Shown: piece after piece, positions 12,545 to 25,400 of the stretch
Position numbering within the stretch: position 1 is the first letter of the stretch
Layout of the letters: every line of letters begins with the position of its first letter
From: Nematostella vectensis
Lineage: Eukaryota > Cnidaria > Anthozoa > Actiniaria > Edwardsiidae
DNA length: 64,000 nt
NCBI RefSeq assembly: GCF_932526225.1
Contig: NC_064036.1
Span: forward strand, 13,075,181 to 13,139,180
Reading direction: 5' to 3'
Position numbers and translations under genes: made by a program
Notes under the pieces: generated by a model
The model's database searches: none
The model's input: the letters and a program-made list of their open reading frames with translations, nothing else
What the model was told of the DNA's origin: nothing

Positions 12545-13150
12545 TGAGCGTAAACAATGAAGAACTAAGCAATGTTTACCAACGATCTTGGGGTTCTAAA
12601 ACGTCCAAATAATACAGAATAAATACCGTAGAAAAGTGATGCTATCGAAGATGTCTTTGCATGCATTACATGTTAGTTTTTCTAACACAATGGTTCGTTA
12701 TTTAGTTGCAGGACCGTCTGCTGCAGTTATCCACCAGGCGTTCCTAGAGTAGCTAAAAGGAGGGAGATTGGGAAATGGCGTGAGACGTTCGTCGATGAGC
12801 ACTTTACGGCAATCGAGCACTTGAAAAACTCGGCTTTTTGTACGCTCACAATCATGCGAGGAGCTTTATGGCGAGAACAAGAAAGAGAGAGAAAAGAATG
12901 TGAGGAAAATATTAAAAAACTAACGCAAACGAGAATTTTGCTATCACATCTTCACTAGAAAGTGATGGACAGATGACCATAAAGGTGTGCGCAATATCGG
13001 AAGTGCACTGTACTGAGATAAAGTGGGACGGATTGTTACGCATTTTCTCTGACGCTGCAGTATGAGAGAAGTAAATGGAATCAAAGTAAAAAGCAATTTT
13101 TTTCTTTTTCACATACAATACGCGAAGCTCCAGGACCTAGCGATGCCAGT

Positions 13151-13297
13151 CAGGGGCGTAGCCAGGGCCTAGCCCCCCACCCCCCTTTATCAGCCAAAAA
13201 TACAGTAAATATATGAGACTATCTAAAATACGGAGGAAAATGCCTTGAAAATCCCTTTTGGGCCTCCCTCTTGTTAAAAATCCTGGCTATGCCGCTG
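13151..13297. mobile_element. MITE copy 1 (147 bp) with 5-bp target duplication
   Basis: Termini are CAGGGGCGTAGCCAGG and CCTGGCTATGCCGCTG, flanked by CCAGT on both sides (13146-13150 and 13298-13302). The interior matches the element at 59403-59558 in reverse orientation. It is non-autonomous and has no ORF. The 5-bp duplication and CAG...CTG ends suggest a hAT-like family, which is inference. Confidence 0.85.
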
Positions 13298-13342
13298 CCA
13301 GTATCAAATCAAAACATGGCAATCGTTTGTTTACTCTTGAAC

Positions 13343-13760
13343 TCTTTTCTTGTAAAAGGCACCTGGTGATCTTGGCGATACTTGGGAATCGATCTCTTAC
13401 CTTGTAAAAGGCACCTCGGTGATCTTGGAGATCCTTGGAAATTGACATCTTACCTTCTGAAAGTCACCTCGGTGATTTTGGGGGTCATGGGAATTGATCT
13501 CTTCCTTGTGAAAGGCACCTCGGCAATCTTAGGAACCTTGGAAATTGACGCCTTACCTTGTGAAAGGCACATCGGTGATCTCATAGTTATTTATGGTGAT
13601 CTTGCAGATCCTTGGAAATTCATCTCAGTCTTACCTTATGAAAGACACACCTCGTCGGAGCTTTGGGATCCTTGGAAATTGATCTCTTACCTTGTGAAAT
13701 GCGGCGATCTTGTAGATCCTTGGAAATTAATTCTTACCTTGTGAAAAGGCACCTCGGCGA
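13343..13760 (-). repeat. Irregular ~50-57 bp tandem repeat, about 8 copies, carrying a 5' splice site
   Basis: On the minus strand copies read AAGATCGCCGAGGTGCC, then TTTCACAAG, then GTAAGA, then ATTTCCAAGGAT. The first part is the end of the second JmjC exon (KIAEVPFHK) and the second its donor. The copy at 13738 is the junction of the open reading frame; the others lie downstream and are diverged, and a few have damaged donors. Confidence 0.88.
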
Positions 13761-14703
13761 TCTTGGGGAATCTGAGTAGGTCCACTGCTTCTGGATCGAT
13801 AGGAGCCTCGATATTCACAGTGGTGTAGTTACGGTGGTAGAAGCGGTCAGTGTAGGAGTAATTTGCGACCAGGACTTCCTTTGTTCCCGATACCAAGCTC
13901 AGCAGATTCTCATAGCCGTCATAGTGAATACTAGAGCTTGTGTTCCCGCTGCTGAAAAGCAAATGAGTACTAGCGATTCCGCTAAGGAGCTCGGGGCATT
14001 GTAGGTTGTACGGCACTAGAATGTCTTGGGTCATAGGGCTATGTGGAAAGGGGCAGTCCAGGTAAACGTTTTCCTTCTTGTAGATTTTAAGATACTCCTT
14101 GAGGTTCATTGTCTTTTTTATTGGTAAAATTGTTTCATACTTTTTAGTGAATTGTACGTCGAATATGATATCGCCGTATTTCTCCGCGAGATACGATTCA
14201 TTTGACCAATGTTTTACCGCTGGCCAGTTTTTGATTGCGCCTCTCAGAACTACCGGCTTTCTCTGGCGAACAAAGTGTTCATAAAAGTCTTTCCCGTTCG
14301 GCACAAAGTCAAGTTCCTCGATTTCTCCCTGTATAATAGGAGAGCCGTGTTCTCCCAGATATTTCAAATGTCCCCTAGGCACCGCTTTTTTGGCATTTTC
14401 TTTTTGTTCATTTTCCTGCGCGCTTTTTCCCCGACTTCCGGTTTCGTCGTCTTTGTGTTCTCTATCGCTCTTTTCGGTTCTATCGCCTTTCCCTCGCTCT
14501 TGTTTGTAATGTTCTTTCTTTTCTCCTTCCGTTCTTGATTTACTTGGTATCTCGCTTTTATCGTACGAGACAGGAGTCCCTTGGAAAAGTTGTTCCTTCG
14601 CTGTTATTATAGCAAGTTTCACTTCCTCGTTCTGCCAAGCATAATATGACAGAACCGCCACAACTCCAACCAGTATTGCTACAGTCAAAAAACCTTGCGC
14701 CAT
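13738..14703 (-). CDS. Second JmjC/cupin-8 first exon (membrane-anchored), no own 3' exons found
   Basis: The open frame from ATG 14703 gives 322 residues to a phase-0 donor at 13738. It parallels the first JmjC exon: hydrophobic anchor (about 5-21), charged stalk, LGEHGSPI, GKDFYEHFVRQRKPVVLRG, STHLLFSSGNTSSS and HYDGYEN (His260, Asp262), ending in PFHK as the other does. The distal iron-binding His is normally in the next exon, and between here and 12544 I find no such exon. Either it splices to the shared exons 10617-10760 and 9964-10206, giving about 450 residues, or it is a truncated duplicate. The long intact, clearly diverged frame argues that it is in use. Confidence 0.75.
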
Positions 14704-17307
14704 ATTAGAGGACTGACGAAAAAGATAAAGCTTGAAAGTAGGTGATGTTTACTCGTTCACAGGGTGGTGGAAATCATGTAGTCCCCTGTACCTTTTGACC
14801 TGTAAAGAAAAACCGCAAAGACTGCTCAATACATAATCCCTCAGTCACAGCGAAATGTCAGATTCAAATCGGAATTCACCTGTCTTTACAGCATATGCAA
14901 ATACGCCTAGCGAATTCATTAAGTACAAGAGACGGGGCAAGACTTCATTTGCTGAATTGAAAAACTACTGGTTAATTGTAAAGAGCAGCCCACACATTAA
15001 TAATGATTTTGAATAGAGTACGTTTCTCAGGGCAAAAGTCTGACAATCTCCGTAGAAACGTGCGCCTGCTATTGCAAAGAAGTATAATGACATTGGATAT
15101 TCATTACAATGGAAAAATCAATGTTATCAAGTATCTAAGTGATTTTCAATTTGCGGAGAATTTATAATAAAAAAAATACCTGCTGTAATACGGCATCCTT
15201 AATAAGATGAGCAAACAAACTAGCAAGTTGTGATTATTTACACCGCTACAACCTGATGCTTTAAAAATAAGTAAATCTTGACCGTCTGTTTCTCGTTACT
15301 TGTAACACGCTTCCGGGATTTGTTATCTCGAAGTCTTGAAGGAGGTAAAAATCTTTGAGCTGTGCTAATTGCTGACTTCAGATCAATTACCTATTACGCC
15401 TCACAGAGAATGTGTTATTTTTATCATTTTTTTTTATTTGCGAAAAAGAAAGGGATGCGAGGAGGAGGAAAGAGCAATGTTGAATAACAGAAATGTCAAA
15501 AATGCATTAATCATATTATTTTTTCCAATCACTTGCACCCACGTATCGGTGGCAACGCGTCATTGAGAAGAAAAGGTGAGATAAGAAAAAAAAGTGCTTT
15601 TTTTGAAACAGCAAAAATAATTATGTGAATACTAAAGAGATTAAGAGGACTGCAAGAGAGATGGAATAATTTTTTTTTAACTTATAAAACAACACCAAAA
15701 ACTTCTTAGGATAAAAACATTCTGTATCTATAAAAGGAAGTGTGAATACTAAAAACCCTAAACCAAAATAGAGCACATAAACACGATATCTGTTCTAATC
15801 TGTTAACGGTGAACATTAGTTGCCGATGCCTCTGTTTCCACTACTAGACAACCCTGCCCTATCACCCCTCCCCCAAGAAGACTATTCAATTTTAATCAGT
15901 TATTCCGGTCCAGCGAAGCGCGTCTTACTAGGTTTATTATCGTTTAAATTCGCACAAAAATTCGTCACTGGAAACTCACCGACTAACAGCAACTAAAAAC
16001 CTTAGAACGACAATTCAAAACAGACCATTCCAATTTCAGCGTTGTAAAACCGCTGAATTATTTTTATACGGACGACCTGTTATGCTACGAAAGTAAATAA
16101 AATAGTTTCCAATATCTACAGGATTCTAAACATACTTAATCGATATAGTAAACTTATGTAATTCCGCATTTTTTACCTGATAGGCTTAAAATGAAGGGTT
16201 TGTAAGCTGGTCGGGGGTAATCATGGTCTGTTTTGCTCTTGCGCTATCTGTATCAGTTGTATCGATGAATTATACGCTCGATTGCTGTCAGTGTTGATCA
16301 AATCAAAGGCTACTTGAAAGGAATTCCAATTATACGCTCTAGAAGAACATGCCTTTCTTATGTGCGCATCAGCTTTTGTACTTTTGTTTTGCGTGGGAAG
16401 GGGATAAGGTGTGCAGTAGCGGATCTAGGGGTAGGGTTTAGGGGGTTTAAACCCCCCCTTTGGGCTGCCAGAAAGCCATATGTAACAACAACAAAAAATT
16501 ACCCAGGCTTTTGTCACTGCCAAACCCCTTTTGCGAAAAGCTAGAAGTGCTGTAACTTCGTTAGATCTGCTGGTATGTGTGTGTGTGTGGGGGGAGGGTC
16601 GATGTCAGTCAAATTTCTGTTTATTGCAATGAAGGCTTTCAGGCACATAAGCAATAAAATTGCACATTCAAAAAAAAAAAAAATTGGAACCTTTATATTT
16701 GTTATTCCAATGAGAGTTTGCGATAACCAAGTCCCGTTAATCATTGAACAATGTCATTTCGTATAAAAATACAATTGGTACACAATAGAGTGATTAAAGC
16801 TTATACATGAGAAATTATCGTTTCAGCACTATTCACAGTTCCATTAAGCCTTAGCCCTTTTTTGAAAGGCACTTGTTTCAAGAAATTAAGTTTAATCACT
16901 CCAAGTCAACTTTCTTGGCTAATATATTAGAATTTATTTATTTTGATGAAATTCTTCTTAAGGTATTGCTGCAACTTGTATGGCATCTTTAATAGTTTTG
17001 GAAATTCAAACAAAAAATACTTTAGTTTAAAGTTTACATTCAGACCAACATTATTTCTCCCATTTCCCAACCTCTTTTGCTCTTGTCAAATCTGTAAAAT
17101 AATCTATTAATTTCTATTTTAGTCCCTGGCTCGGTTGCTTCGTGTTTCTGTTGGAAAATTCAAATTCTCAAAGTATTGTATTATGTAGAACAGCAGTTGA
17201 CCATTGCTAACAATAAAGAAAGAATTAATGTCCCGAATAATTGGGTTTATATATCTTGTATAAGCATAGTTGGTAATTGTCACACTGCTGCCTACAAGTA
17301 ACCATGG
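14704..17307. other. Intergenic region without a supported gene
   Basis: This is AT-rich sequence with homopolymer runs. Around 16414-16460 a fragment (CAGTAGCGGATCTAGGGG) resembles a transposon terminus without a convincing partner, although a similar motif in reverse (CTAGATCCACCCCTG) occurs near 20139. A TG run lies near 16573. No coding potential stands out. Confidence 0.4.
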
Positions 17308-20300
17308 TCATAACTCAAAAAACTGGTCCTCAGTGTGGTTAAGTTTTGACCTAGCTCTGCTGACAAAGCGTCCTGTTGCCGCAGGGGCGGGTTCCTGAGT
17401 CCCCCGTCTGGCCCCATATGATAATGGTCTAAACAGATCTTCATCAGAGGATGGTGAATTGGGATTCCTTCTTTCCAGAGATTGAATAACTTGGGGTCCA
17501 CTCTGCTTTCTATGAGTAAGAAAGGGATGTCAAATTATAAAAAGATGATAAACAAACAAACCTCTATGTTTGACAGATAAATGGATAGATGTTGACAGAT
17601 AGCCAGGAATTGAAGGGGGGGGGGTGAGGGAATTATCCACAAGCTCCTAGATATGTAGGTTTTGCTAAATAGGGAAGAGTTAATTAGGATTACTCACAGG
17701 CATATAGAAAGATAGCTAGGATTTGCTGAGGAAGGAGGGTGGTGGTAAATTCTCCACAGGTGCCTAGATATATAGAAAGCCAGGGTTTGCTGAGGGGGAG
17801 GGGGAGGGGGAGATCATAGTCATATTCAAGTTATCACATGCAGAAAGGCTAGGGTATTACTGTGTTTCTGCTGACCACCCACCAGTTATGCAACTGCCCT
17901 ATCCTTTCTACTTACATCAGCTTTTCTGATTTCTCTACATTCTGCATAATCTGTGAATCAAGTCGACTCAAGAACTTGGCCATTGGATCTGATTTTATTT
18001 GTTCTTTCTTCCCTGCAGGCTTTCCTTTACCATTATTAAGGTCACATGTGAAGCCCTCTGTATTGACAGAGATACAAGCACCATCGATATCATCACCATT
18101 CTCATCAGCAGCATCATGAATAACGTTCATTCGTTCTTTAGAAACACTTGGTATTGGTGCTGTCGATGACTCCAGACAGTTTGCTTCCTCATCACCAAGA
18201 CTAGCAAAGTCAGACTCAGTTTTTATAGGGATTTTGATAATTTTGAGAATATACAAGCTGTCACTTGCCCATAACTTGTTCACCCTTCTAATATCTTCCA
18301 TCTGTAACAAGAAAAATTAATCTCAGCATCAGCTTCAAGCTATCTTACTGGAAAAAAACTTGAATATATTTATTGCCTCTTCTAGCCTGCTGGATATTCC
18401 TTGGTGTTACAAGTGTTACGGAGAGCTTTGTTTTTGGTGCTCAAGGCCGTTGTACTCTATTACATTGTCTTGTTCTAAGGTCGTTGTTTTTCGCTTTTGT
18501 TCCATTGTGTTTTTGGTGCTGGTGCTCCGTAACACCAAGAAACTACCAGCCTGCTACTTCAAAATCAATTAAAAAATAAAATCAATAAATGATATATTCA
18601 TAATAACTTATTTAGCAGGAACTTCATAAGAATGTCATAAGAATGCACGCTCTGATTGGTTCGCTATCTGGGAATAATGGACAGTATTCACCACTAAAAC
18701 TCGGAACAATGAGTTGATTTGTGAAATTACCATAAAACACTTGCTTCTTGCACCCAAAATTATCGAGATTCACATTTAAACTTCTTTTTTTTTTTCAAAT
18801 AAGTTTAGATTCATTGTCCTTTATGGAAAATTGGCTTCAAACTCCCTGTGTTTTGCCAATTTCCCACTGAAATTATTTTGAAATGCGCGGGATGACAAGA
18901 GCAAAAAATGGCAAAGCTCAAATTGTATGGTTGTGTTTGCTTATATTTGCTTGATTTTTTGCATAGATGTTCCTTGTGTAATATAAAACAAAATAAGCTT
19001 TAGTATTTTTTTGTAGATAATCCGTTCTTGAGGTATTGCAAATTGTAAGACTCTTGATTTTTTCCGAATTTGCTCGATTTGGGCGAAATTGCTACTTTTT
19101 TCATGATTTATGGCAACTTTGCTCAATCCTATCTCAAGAAGTGCCCCTGAGAAAGAAGGCCTCTCTGTTCGCTGCAGTGTGCAATCCCTTGTACACATCT
19201 CTCAAACCGAAATCTTGAAAATCGAAGCATGGCTTCACAAAATGCAGACATTTCTTGAGGAGAGCCTGTCTGCCGAAAGAGGACTGTTATCCTTTTGATT
19301 ATGGTGTAGAATTTGATCGAATTCAGATCCCGAGAGATTAAAATTAATGGTGAAAGTGTGGCGACTGGACGATAACTCTTTCAAATTCCCTATGACAATG
19401 GAAAGTGGCAGCCTTCGTAAGTGAAATACATTCATCACCCCTGGGCAGTGTTTGCCCTGTGTTTTGGGAAGATTTTTGGCCTTTTTTTAGTAAGGTAAAT
19501 AGGCTGGTAAAGTCACCTCTTGTACTTTCGACATTAGCGTATGTTACCACAAGAGCAAAATTGACCAGTACACGAATTTCCTGTGCCTGTAATGGATCAA
19601 TCTAGAAGAATCTAGAATCATGCAAAGAGGAGAAGTGCCAATAGATCAGCAACTAGATGAGATAATGCACCATAAAATTGCTTGTAATCAAGAGGTCATG
19701 GTGTCAATTATTGATAGGAGTTACTGTCTGTGTCACGAGCTGCATTACAATGCGAGGTTGTTTTTTTTATATATTGCTACTGTATCACACTATTTGGATA
19801 TTGCCAAGGGTTTTTTTTAAAGAATAACTGGTACTTGCCTCGCCGCACTTTCAAGAATACAAATTTGGTTAAATTAGGTAAGAATAGTGTATTTATTATC
19901 TGACTAATTGATGAACGTAGGCACTCAGTCTTAAATGACCATAAGTTTAATAAAGCACCAGTTAAACTTAACCTTGAATTTACCATCTGACTATATACAT
20001 CCTTAAAATGCCAAATGCATTTCCCAAAAATTCTGCTGATTGCATGTTTCAAACATGTAATTTCATAAATTACCTGTGAGGAATGCCCCTATATTCCCCC
20101 CCTTCCTCCCTTGATTGGTCCGTGACCATTTGGAATCAGTCTAGATCCACCCCTGAATAGGATCAAGCTCAGTGAATAGCGCTATCCAACGCTATTCACT
20201 TTGCCTTTGGCAAATAATTGTTAAATATTCCTCCTCTTCTGTACTGGTTTGACAGTATTTTTATCAAATGGTGTATTTAAAACCGTGTATTGTTTTCATT

Positions 20301-21121
20301 TGTTTGAAAGGCATATGGTTTGTGCGAACACTTGCAATCGTAGATAATTGTTCTTATTTTAACATCACTGTTATTTCTTTTTGTCTTTTATTTTAGTGAA
20401 CAATACACTGAAACATTTTTTCTCATCTTCCTATTTTGACTTGCCCTAATACAATTATTTGAATAAAACAGGTTCTTTAATAAAAAGATAAACATCTAGT
20501 TACACAATTACTATTTAATAAATAATATTATGTAATTTAAGTTTTAAGTTTTGCTTACGCCCAAGAATAACATCTCTCGCACAAGGAAATACTGCGACCT
20601 TTATACTCGGTACAGGGCACAACGATTATCAGATTGTTTTATAATGTAATAAATCAGCCTGACAATGAATTAAGGTACAAAATGAAGAACAGCAAAGCAA
20701 AGGTAATGTATAGAGCAAAATGTTATTAAACAATGTTCGTGTAGATACGAACACCACACACAAAGTTGCGGAATTGCTATGTAAGTATTTATCATCTGCG
20801 CCTAAACAATTTAACAATTTAAAGGCTGCACGTATTTTAATCACATATATAACATCGTATCCAACATGTATTTCTACTTACCGGCACTCCATATTTAATG
20901 GCGAGTCCCTGTAGAGTATCGCTTTCTTGTAATACATGACCGACAAGTTTCGTATCCACGCCACTCTTTATAGGATTTGTCGTAGATCCATAGCTCTTTT
21001 GGGACTCATAGCGTCCAGAGAGTGAGCTCCCTTCGTTAGCTTCTCGTTTCCTAGCCGAGGTTAACAAAGGACTATTTTTATGATGTTTCTTGCTGCTGGA
21101 ATCGACCCCGGCACGAGACAT
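17308..21121 (-). CDS. LysM domain-containing protein (LYSMD1/2-like), 3 exons
   Basis: Exons 20882-21121, 17916-18301 and 17308-17509 give 275 residues. The LysM domain spans the first junction: HVLQESDTLQGLAIKYGVP then MEDIRRVNKLWASDSLYILK, followed by IKIPI. The second exon ends with DPMAKFLSRLDSQI, a segment typical of animal LYSMD1/2. The last exon closes with Arg/Ser-rich sequence and HTEDQFFEL before the stop. The ATG at 21121 begins MSRAGVDSSSKK. A small upstream ORF (ATGGCGGCGGGCTGA) lies in the leader around 21136-21150. Animal LYSMD1/2 are soluble intracellular proteins of poorly known role. At 275 residues it is somewhat longer than the vertebrate proteins, and no membrane segment is seen. 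Confidence 0.88.
18384..18553. mobile_element. Short inverted-repeat element in the LysM-gene intron
   Basis: Ends TAGCCTGCTGG...TTGGTGTTAC and GTAACACCAAG...CCAGCCTGCTA are imperfect inverted repeats of about 28 bp. CTTC occurs on both outer flanks and may be the target duplication. No ORF is conserved. It is probably a MITE; family not assigned. Confidence 0.55.
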
Positions 21122-21136
21122 GGTTCTACACTCAGC

Positions 21137-21151
21137 CCGCCGCCATCTTGG
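21137..21151 (-). promoter_or_regulatory. YY1-type motif / upstream ATG at the LysM-gene start
   Basis: The minus strand reads CCAAGATGGCGGCGGG, matching the YY1 core AAGATGGCGGC often found at the start of metazoan housekeeping genes. It lies just upstream of the start codon and also opens a four-codon upstream ORF. Confidence 0.5.
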
Positions 21152-22456
21152 ATAAGAAGGGATATCCAGTCCCCAATCTCTCACGCGACCGGAAGTATTT
21201 TGATATAAAAATATCACAATCACGTGAAACGTCTGCCCTGTAGACAGCCCGCTAAAATTATTCGATCCTTACCAAGCATTTTCATAGCCCCAGAATTAGA
21301 TTGAATGATCAAAACAAGGGAAAAGGAATTTAGAGTAAAGTTTAAAAGAAAACTCCAAGTTCTGCCGTACTATCGATGAAGAAATTTATGTCAAAGAGGC
21401 ACAGGGAACCCATTATTTAGAAAGGCCGCCTGGTAAGGCTAATAATAAAATTTCTTACCAGATATTCAAATGCGGCAGCTCAATCTCCGGTGCCGTGTTA
21501 ACTAGTTTCGGATATTTCATTTGACTCTCTCTTTCTCTCGCTCTGCTTACTTAAGCTTGAAAACGGAAGATTGCTCTAAGCCGTGTGCGATGGCAGTGTC
21601 TTACAACAACCCTAAACACTAGCGGATGTTTATTTCGACCTGAAGAAATTTTCGCGGGCTACTCCATCTGGAAATCATCAAGAAAACCCTTAAGGCGATT
21701 GCTTTTTAAAAGCAAATGCATATAACTATAACAATGCTGAGTCAGGTATGCAGGGGAAGTAGGAGAACTTTAACAAAAGGTATCTGACATAGTCTTACAT
21801 TTCCTGGGTGGGGAAAATTCTCAAAACGCGGGCTTCATATGCTCTATATGAACATTCTATCCCTTAAACTGAAATAAAGATCTTATTTCATATGAAGCCG
21901 GCGTCGAGGGGTTATCACTCTTGTTCATAACTATTGAAATGTTTTCGGATCCAAATTTTCCCACACGGCCCGCGCATTCGGTAAATACACTCATAGATAA
22001 TGTATATAAATATATTCATATTAAAATAATGCAATTTATACATCGATGTCATTAGATATTCAATAAATTTCTATCAAATGTGAATGTTCAAATGCTTTGC
22101 GGACGCTCCCGCAAAGTACGCTGGGTCTTCGAGTATGGATCAAATAATGACAGGACCGTTGTTTGTAGACGGATGTTGCTTCCGTGCCACTTTTTGGCTA
22201 AGAGTGGCTTTCATCCCCATCTACCTCGTCCTGGTCCGGTCTATTTGGCTCTCTACCTGCCGTAAGATCCCACCCTTTCTCGTGCAAATAAAGAAACTCT
22301 CGTCTTCCGCGGTATCGCGTCCTATTTATCACTGGAGATAGCTTTAATCCATTCATACACATCTTTTTGGGTAGTAATTCCTTCCATCTCTATTCCTGTC
22401 GTCTTTGGTTGTAGCCTTTTTGCCATAGGCTGCGTCTCTTGACATCTCACGCAATC
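21152..22456. other. Intergenic region between LysM gene and MEAK7-like gene
   Basis: This holds the 5' flank of the LysM gene and the 3' flank of the MEAK7-like gene. I see a CATATG-centred inverted motif (GGCTTCATATG near 21832 and CATATGAAGCC near 21889) but no gene. Confidence 0.4.
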
Positions 22457-25400
22457 TCATCTTTGACTGTAGTTTGTTCTTATTCCTGCCATTTCTAGTA
22501 TTGCTTTATCTGGGTTGTCGTCCCATTTTCCGGGTAACTTAACCTGAATAACAATAACACCATCGAATGATTCGCGACTTATTTCTTTACATTTCAACTC
22601 CAATAGAAGAAGGTTTGATGTAGAAGGTAAAAAGAGGAAAAAGCACCTTCGTTCCTATTGCTTACCTTACGTGATTTCTCGGCCTGAGCACGCTCCCATT
22701 GCTGTTGCTTTTTCTGGAATTCTTTGGCTTTCTCTCCCCCACATCCCCAAACCTGAAAAAAAAAATACGTGTCTTAAAAAAAAATCTCCAAAGTCTAAAA
22801 CAAGTCATTGCATTAAAAAACCCAAATAGATTGGGCTAGCCACGTGTGATCCGTGAAGTGTACATTTGTCCGAGTACCTCTAGTTTCGTGATGGTCTGGG
22901 TATCACTGTCGCCTTGTAGTCTGACAGAGGACAAATCCGTATCTATAACTGCCCATGGATTGGCAAGTGGCCCCAGTACAATTCCCATGGGACGCCCTCG
23001 GGTTCGCTCATTGAAGAATACCATGTTGGCACCCCCTGTTATTAGATGATGTCTGTTATAAATTACTTGCACTATATAGGTTGGTGTTCTAGTACAGTGG
23101 AACCTGGATTTTACGATATGCCTCAGGAAAAAGGAAATGCATCGTAAACTCGAGTTATCGTTACAAAGGGGTACTCGATTTTATGATTTACAGGAAAACC
23201 CATTGAAAATATCGTTGTAGCTAGGTCGGGTTAATTATCAACATTAACAATATTTTGACTGTACTCTGTGTAAGACTGTACAGTTTCTCTCTGTAAGACA
23301 ATTATCTGTGTTTAACGAACTCTGGCAACTCAAAAATCGATTAACTGTACTGTACGTGTGTGGTGTTTTGAGTTTTTCTCTCTTTCTTGATATACAGAGT
23401 CAGAAATATCGTTGAATGGAGATATGAATATTTTCTGGAACTACACATTTCACTTTAACCTATTTCCGCCGGGAGAAAGGAACGCCATCGTAAAATCGAG
23501 GTTATCGCAAAATCCAGGTATATATATACTTCTTACAACTATATTGAAGGAACCAAGAAGTTTTTCAAAAAGGATGCAAAAGGAGGGATGTTAATACCTT
23601 AGTTTTTGGTTACCTTGTAAAACCTGTAGTTGTGGCTGGACGTAAACCATCACACAATCAGTTTTACCCCATGAAGATGAAGACTCCCTGTGACCAAAAT
23701 TTAAATAGATTAAATCTGAATAAAACTAAATACCTCTTTACTTTAAGCCATACTTTGATTAATTACCTCCATTCGGTGTCTATTGCCATAACAAAGACTT
23801 GACCAGACATGACCCTCACAATGAAAAGGGTAGGACCTCGGTATGAGAAGCAATGGTGCTTGAACCTTTAAAAAGGAAAAGAAAAAAAACCCTTTTACTC
23901 ATCAACCTTTATCTCATAAACCAAAACAGGCTGATGTCAAGATGAACATTGATGAATAACCCTCATTATAAATCTCAAACATTGACTGAACTTACACACC
24001 TTGAGCCACAACCCACTAAGGAAAGTTTCAAACTTCAAAACTATTATAGCCATTTTGCCAATCAGGTGAATGGATTTGGTCTGAAGGTCTACTATGTACT
24101 CGGTTAAAGAGAGCCCTGGTACATAAAGAACTACTACACTGAAAAAAAGGGTTCTTGGTTGTATAATCAAAATTATAATAATTGAAAAAACCTGGGGATG
24201 TCTTCTTTTCTGTCAATAGCTCGTTTATTAAACAGTACACATAACCTACTATAAGAAAAAGGTCAAAATCTATTTTAAAACCCAGAGAGCAATACTTGTT
24301 GTACTGATGGTCTAAGGCTTTCTGTCAGACCTGTTCAAGCTCTGTCCGTGCTCCACACAGTCATAGAGGAGGGTCCAAACGGGAACCTGGGTTTGACAAA
24401 GGGAAAATGTTGGTTTAAACCATCTTCTCTTTAGTAAGGGTACTAAATAAAAGAACTCAAGAGCTGGTATCTACCTCCTGGTCATCTGAGGGTGCTGCAG
24501 TAGGCAGGGCATGCTGGTTACCAAGGTAACATCCAGGAAGCACCATGGACAAGAGCCAGACAGTATCTGGACTGAGGAGTACTATACTGTCATGGGACCA
24601 GGAACAGCATGGTAACACCTAGAATCAAGACAGTCAAGAGGTCTCAACTGGTACGCCCCTACAATCCCTCACCACAACAACCCTTTCCCCAAAGACGCAA
24701 CTATAGAGGTAATAATTAAATGGTTCTTGAAATGCACTTATGATTTGAGGGGGGGGGGGGGGCATAAAGGGCACATAAAGGGGTAGTACCTGTGGATTTT
24801 GAGGGGACCATTTTGGGCACTTTATAGGGTAGTACCTGTGGACCTTGATGGGGCCAAAAAGGGATTGTATGAAATAGTACCTGTGCATTTTGAGGGGACC
24901 ATTTGGGGCACTTTATGGGGTAGTATCTGTGCATTTTGAGGGAACCATTAGGGGCACTTTATGGGGCAGTACTTGTGCATTTTGAGGAGACCATTTGGGG
25001 CACTTTATGGGGTAGTACCTGTGGTTGTGCTGACCCTCCATTCAGAATTCTCCCCATGAGCCACTGGTGGAGACTGCCAAACATCGAGGAGACGTAAGAA
25101 GAGGCCCAGCTGATAAACTGTTCACAGCTAATGCCTTCTTGACCATCCTGACAAAAATAATTTAAATTTAATTATTCTTGCTGCTTACGGAAATGATTCA
25201 TTTGCAGATGATGCTAGTGCTGCTATCACTGGGCCTAGGGTGTGATGTCATGTGTTTTACCAGGGCAGATGATGCTAGTACTGCTATCACTTGGCCTAGG
25301 GTGTGATGTCATGTGTTTTACCAGAGCAGATGATGCTAGTACTGCTATCACTGGGCCTAGGGTGTGATGTCATGTGTTTTACCAGGGCAGATGATGCTAG

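Noticed and set aside
17292..17501. Minus-strand ORF containing FNLWKEGIPIHHPLMK
   Set aside because: Codon phase from the previous LysM exon selects another frame, ending HTEDQFFEL before the stop at 17308.
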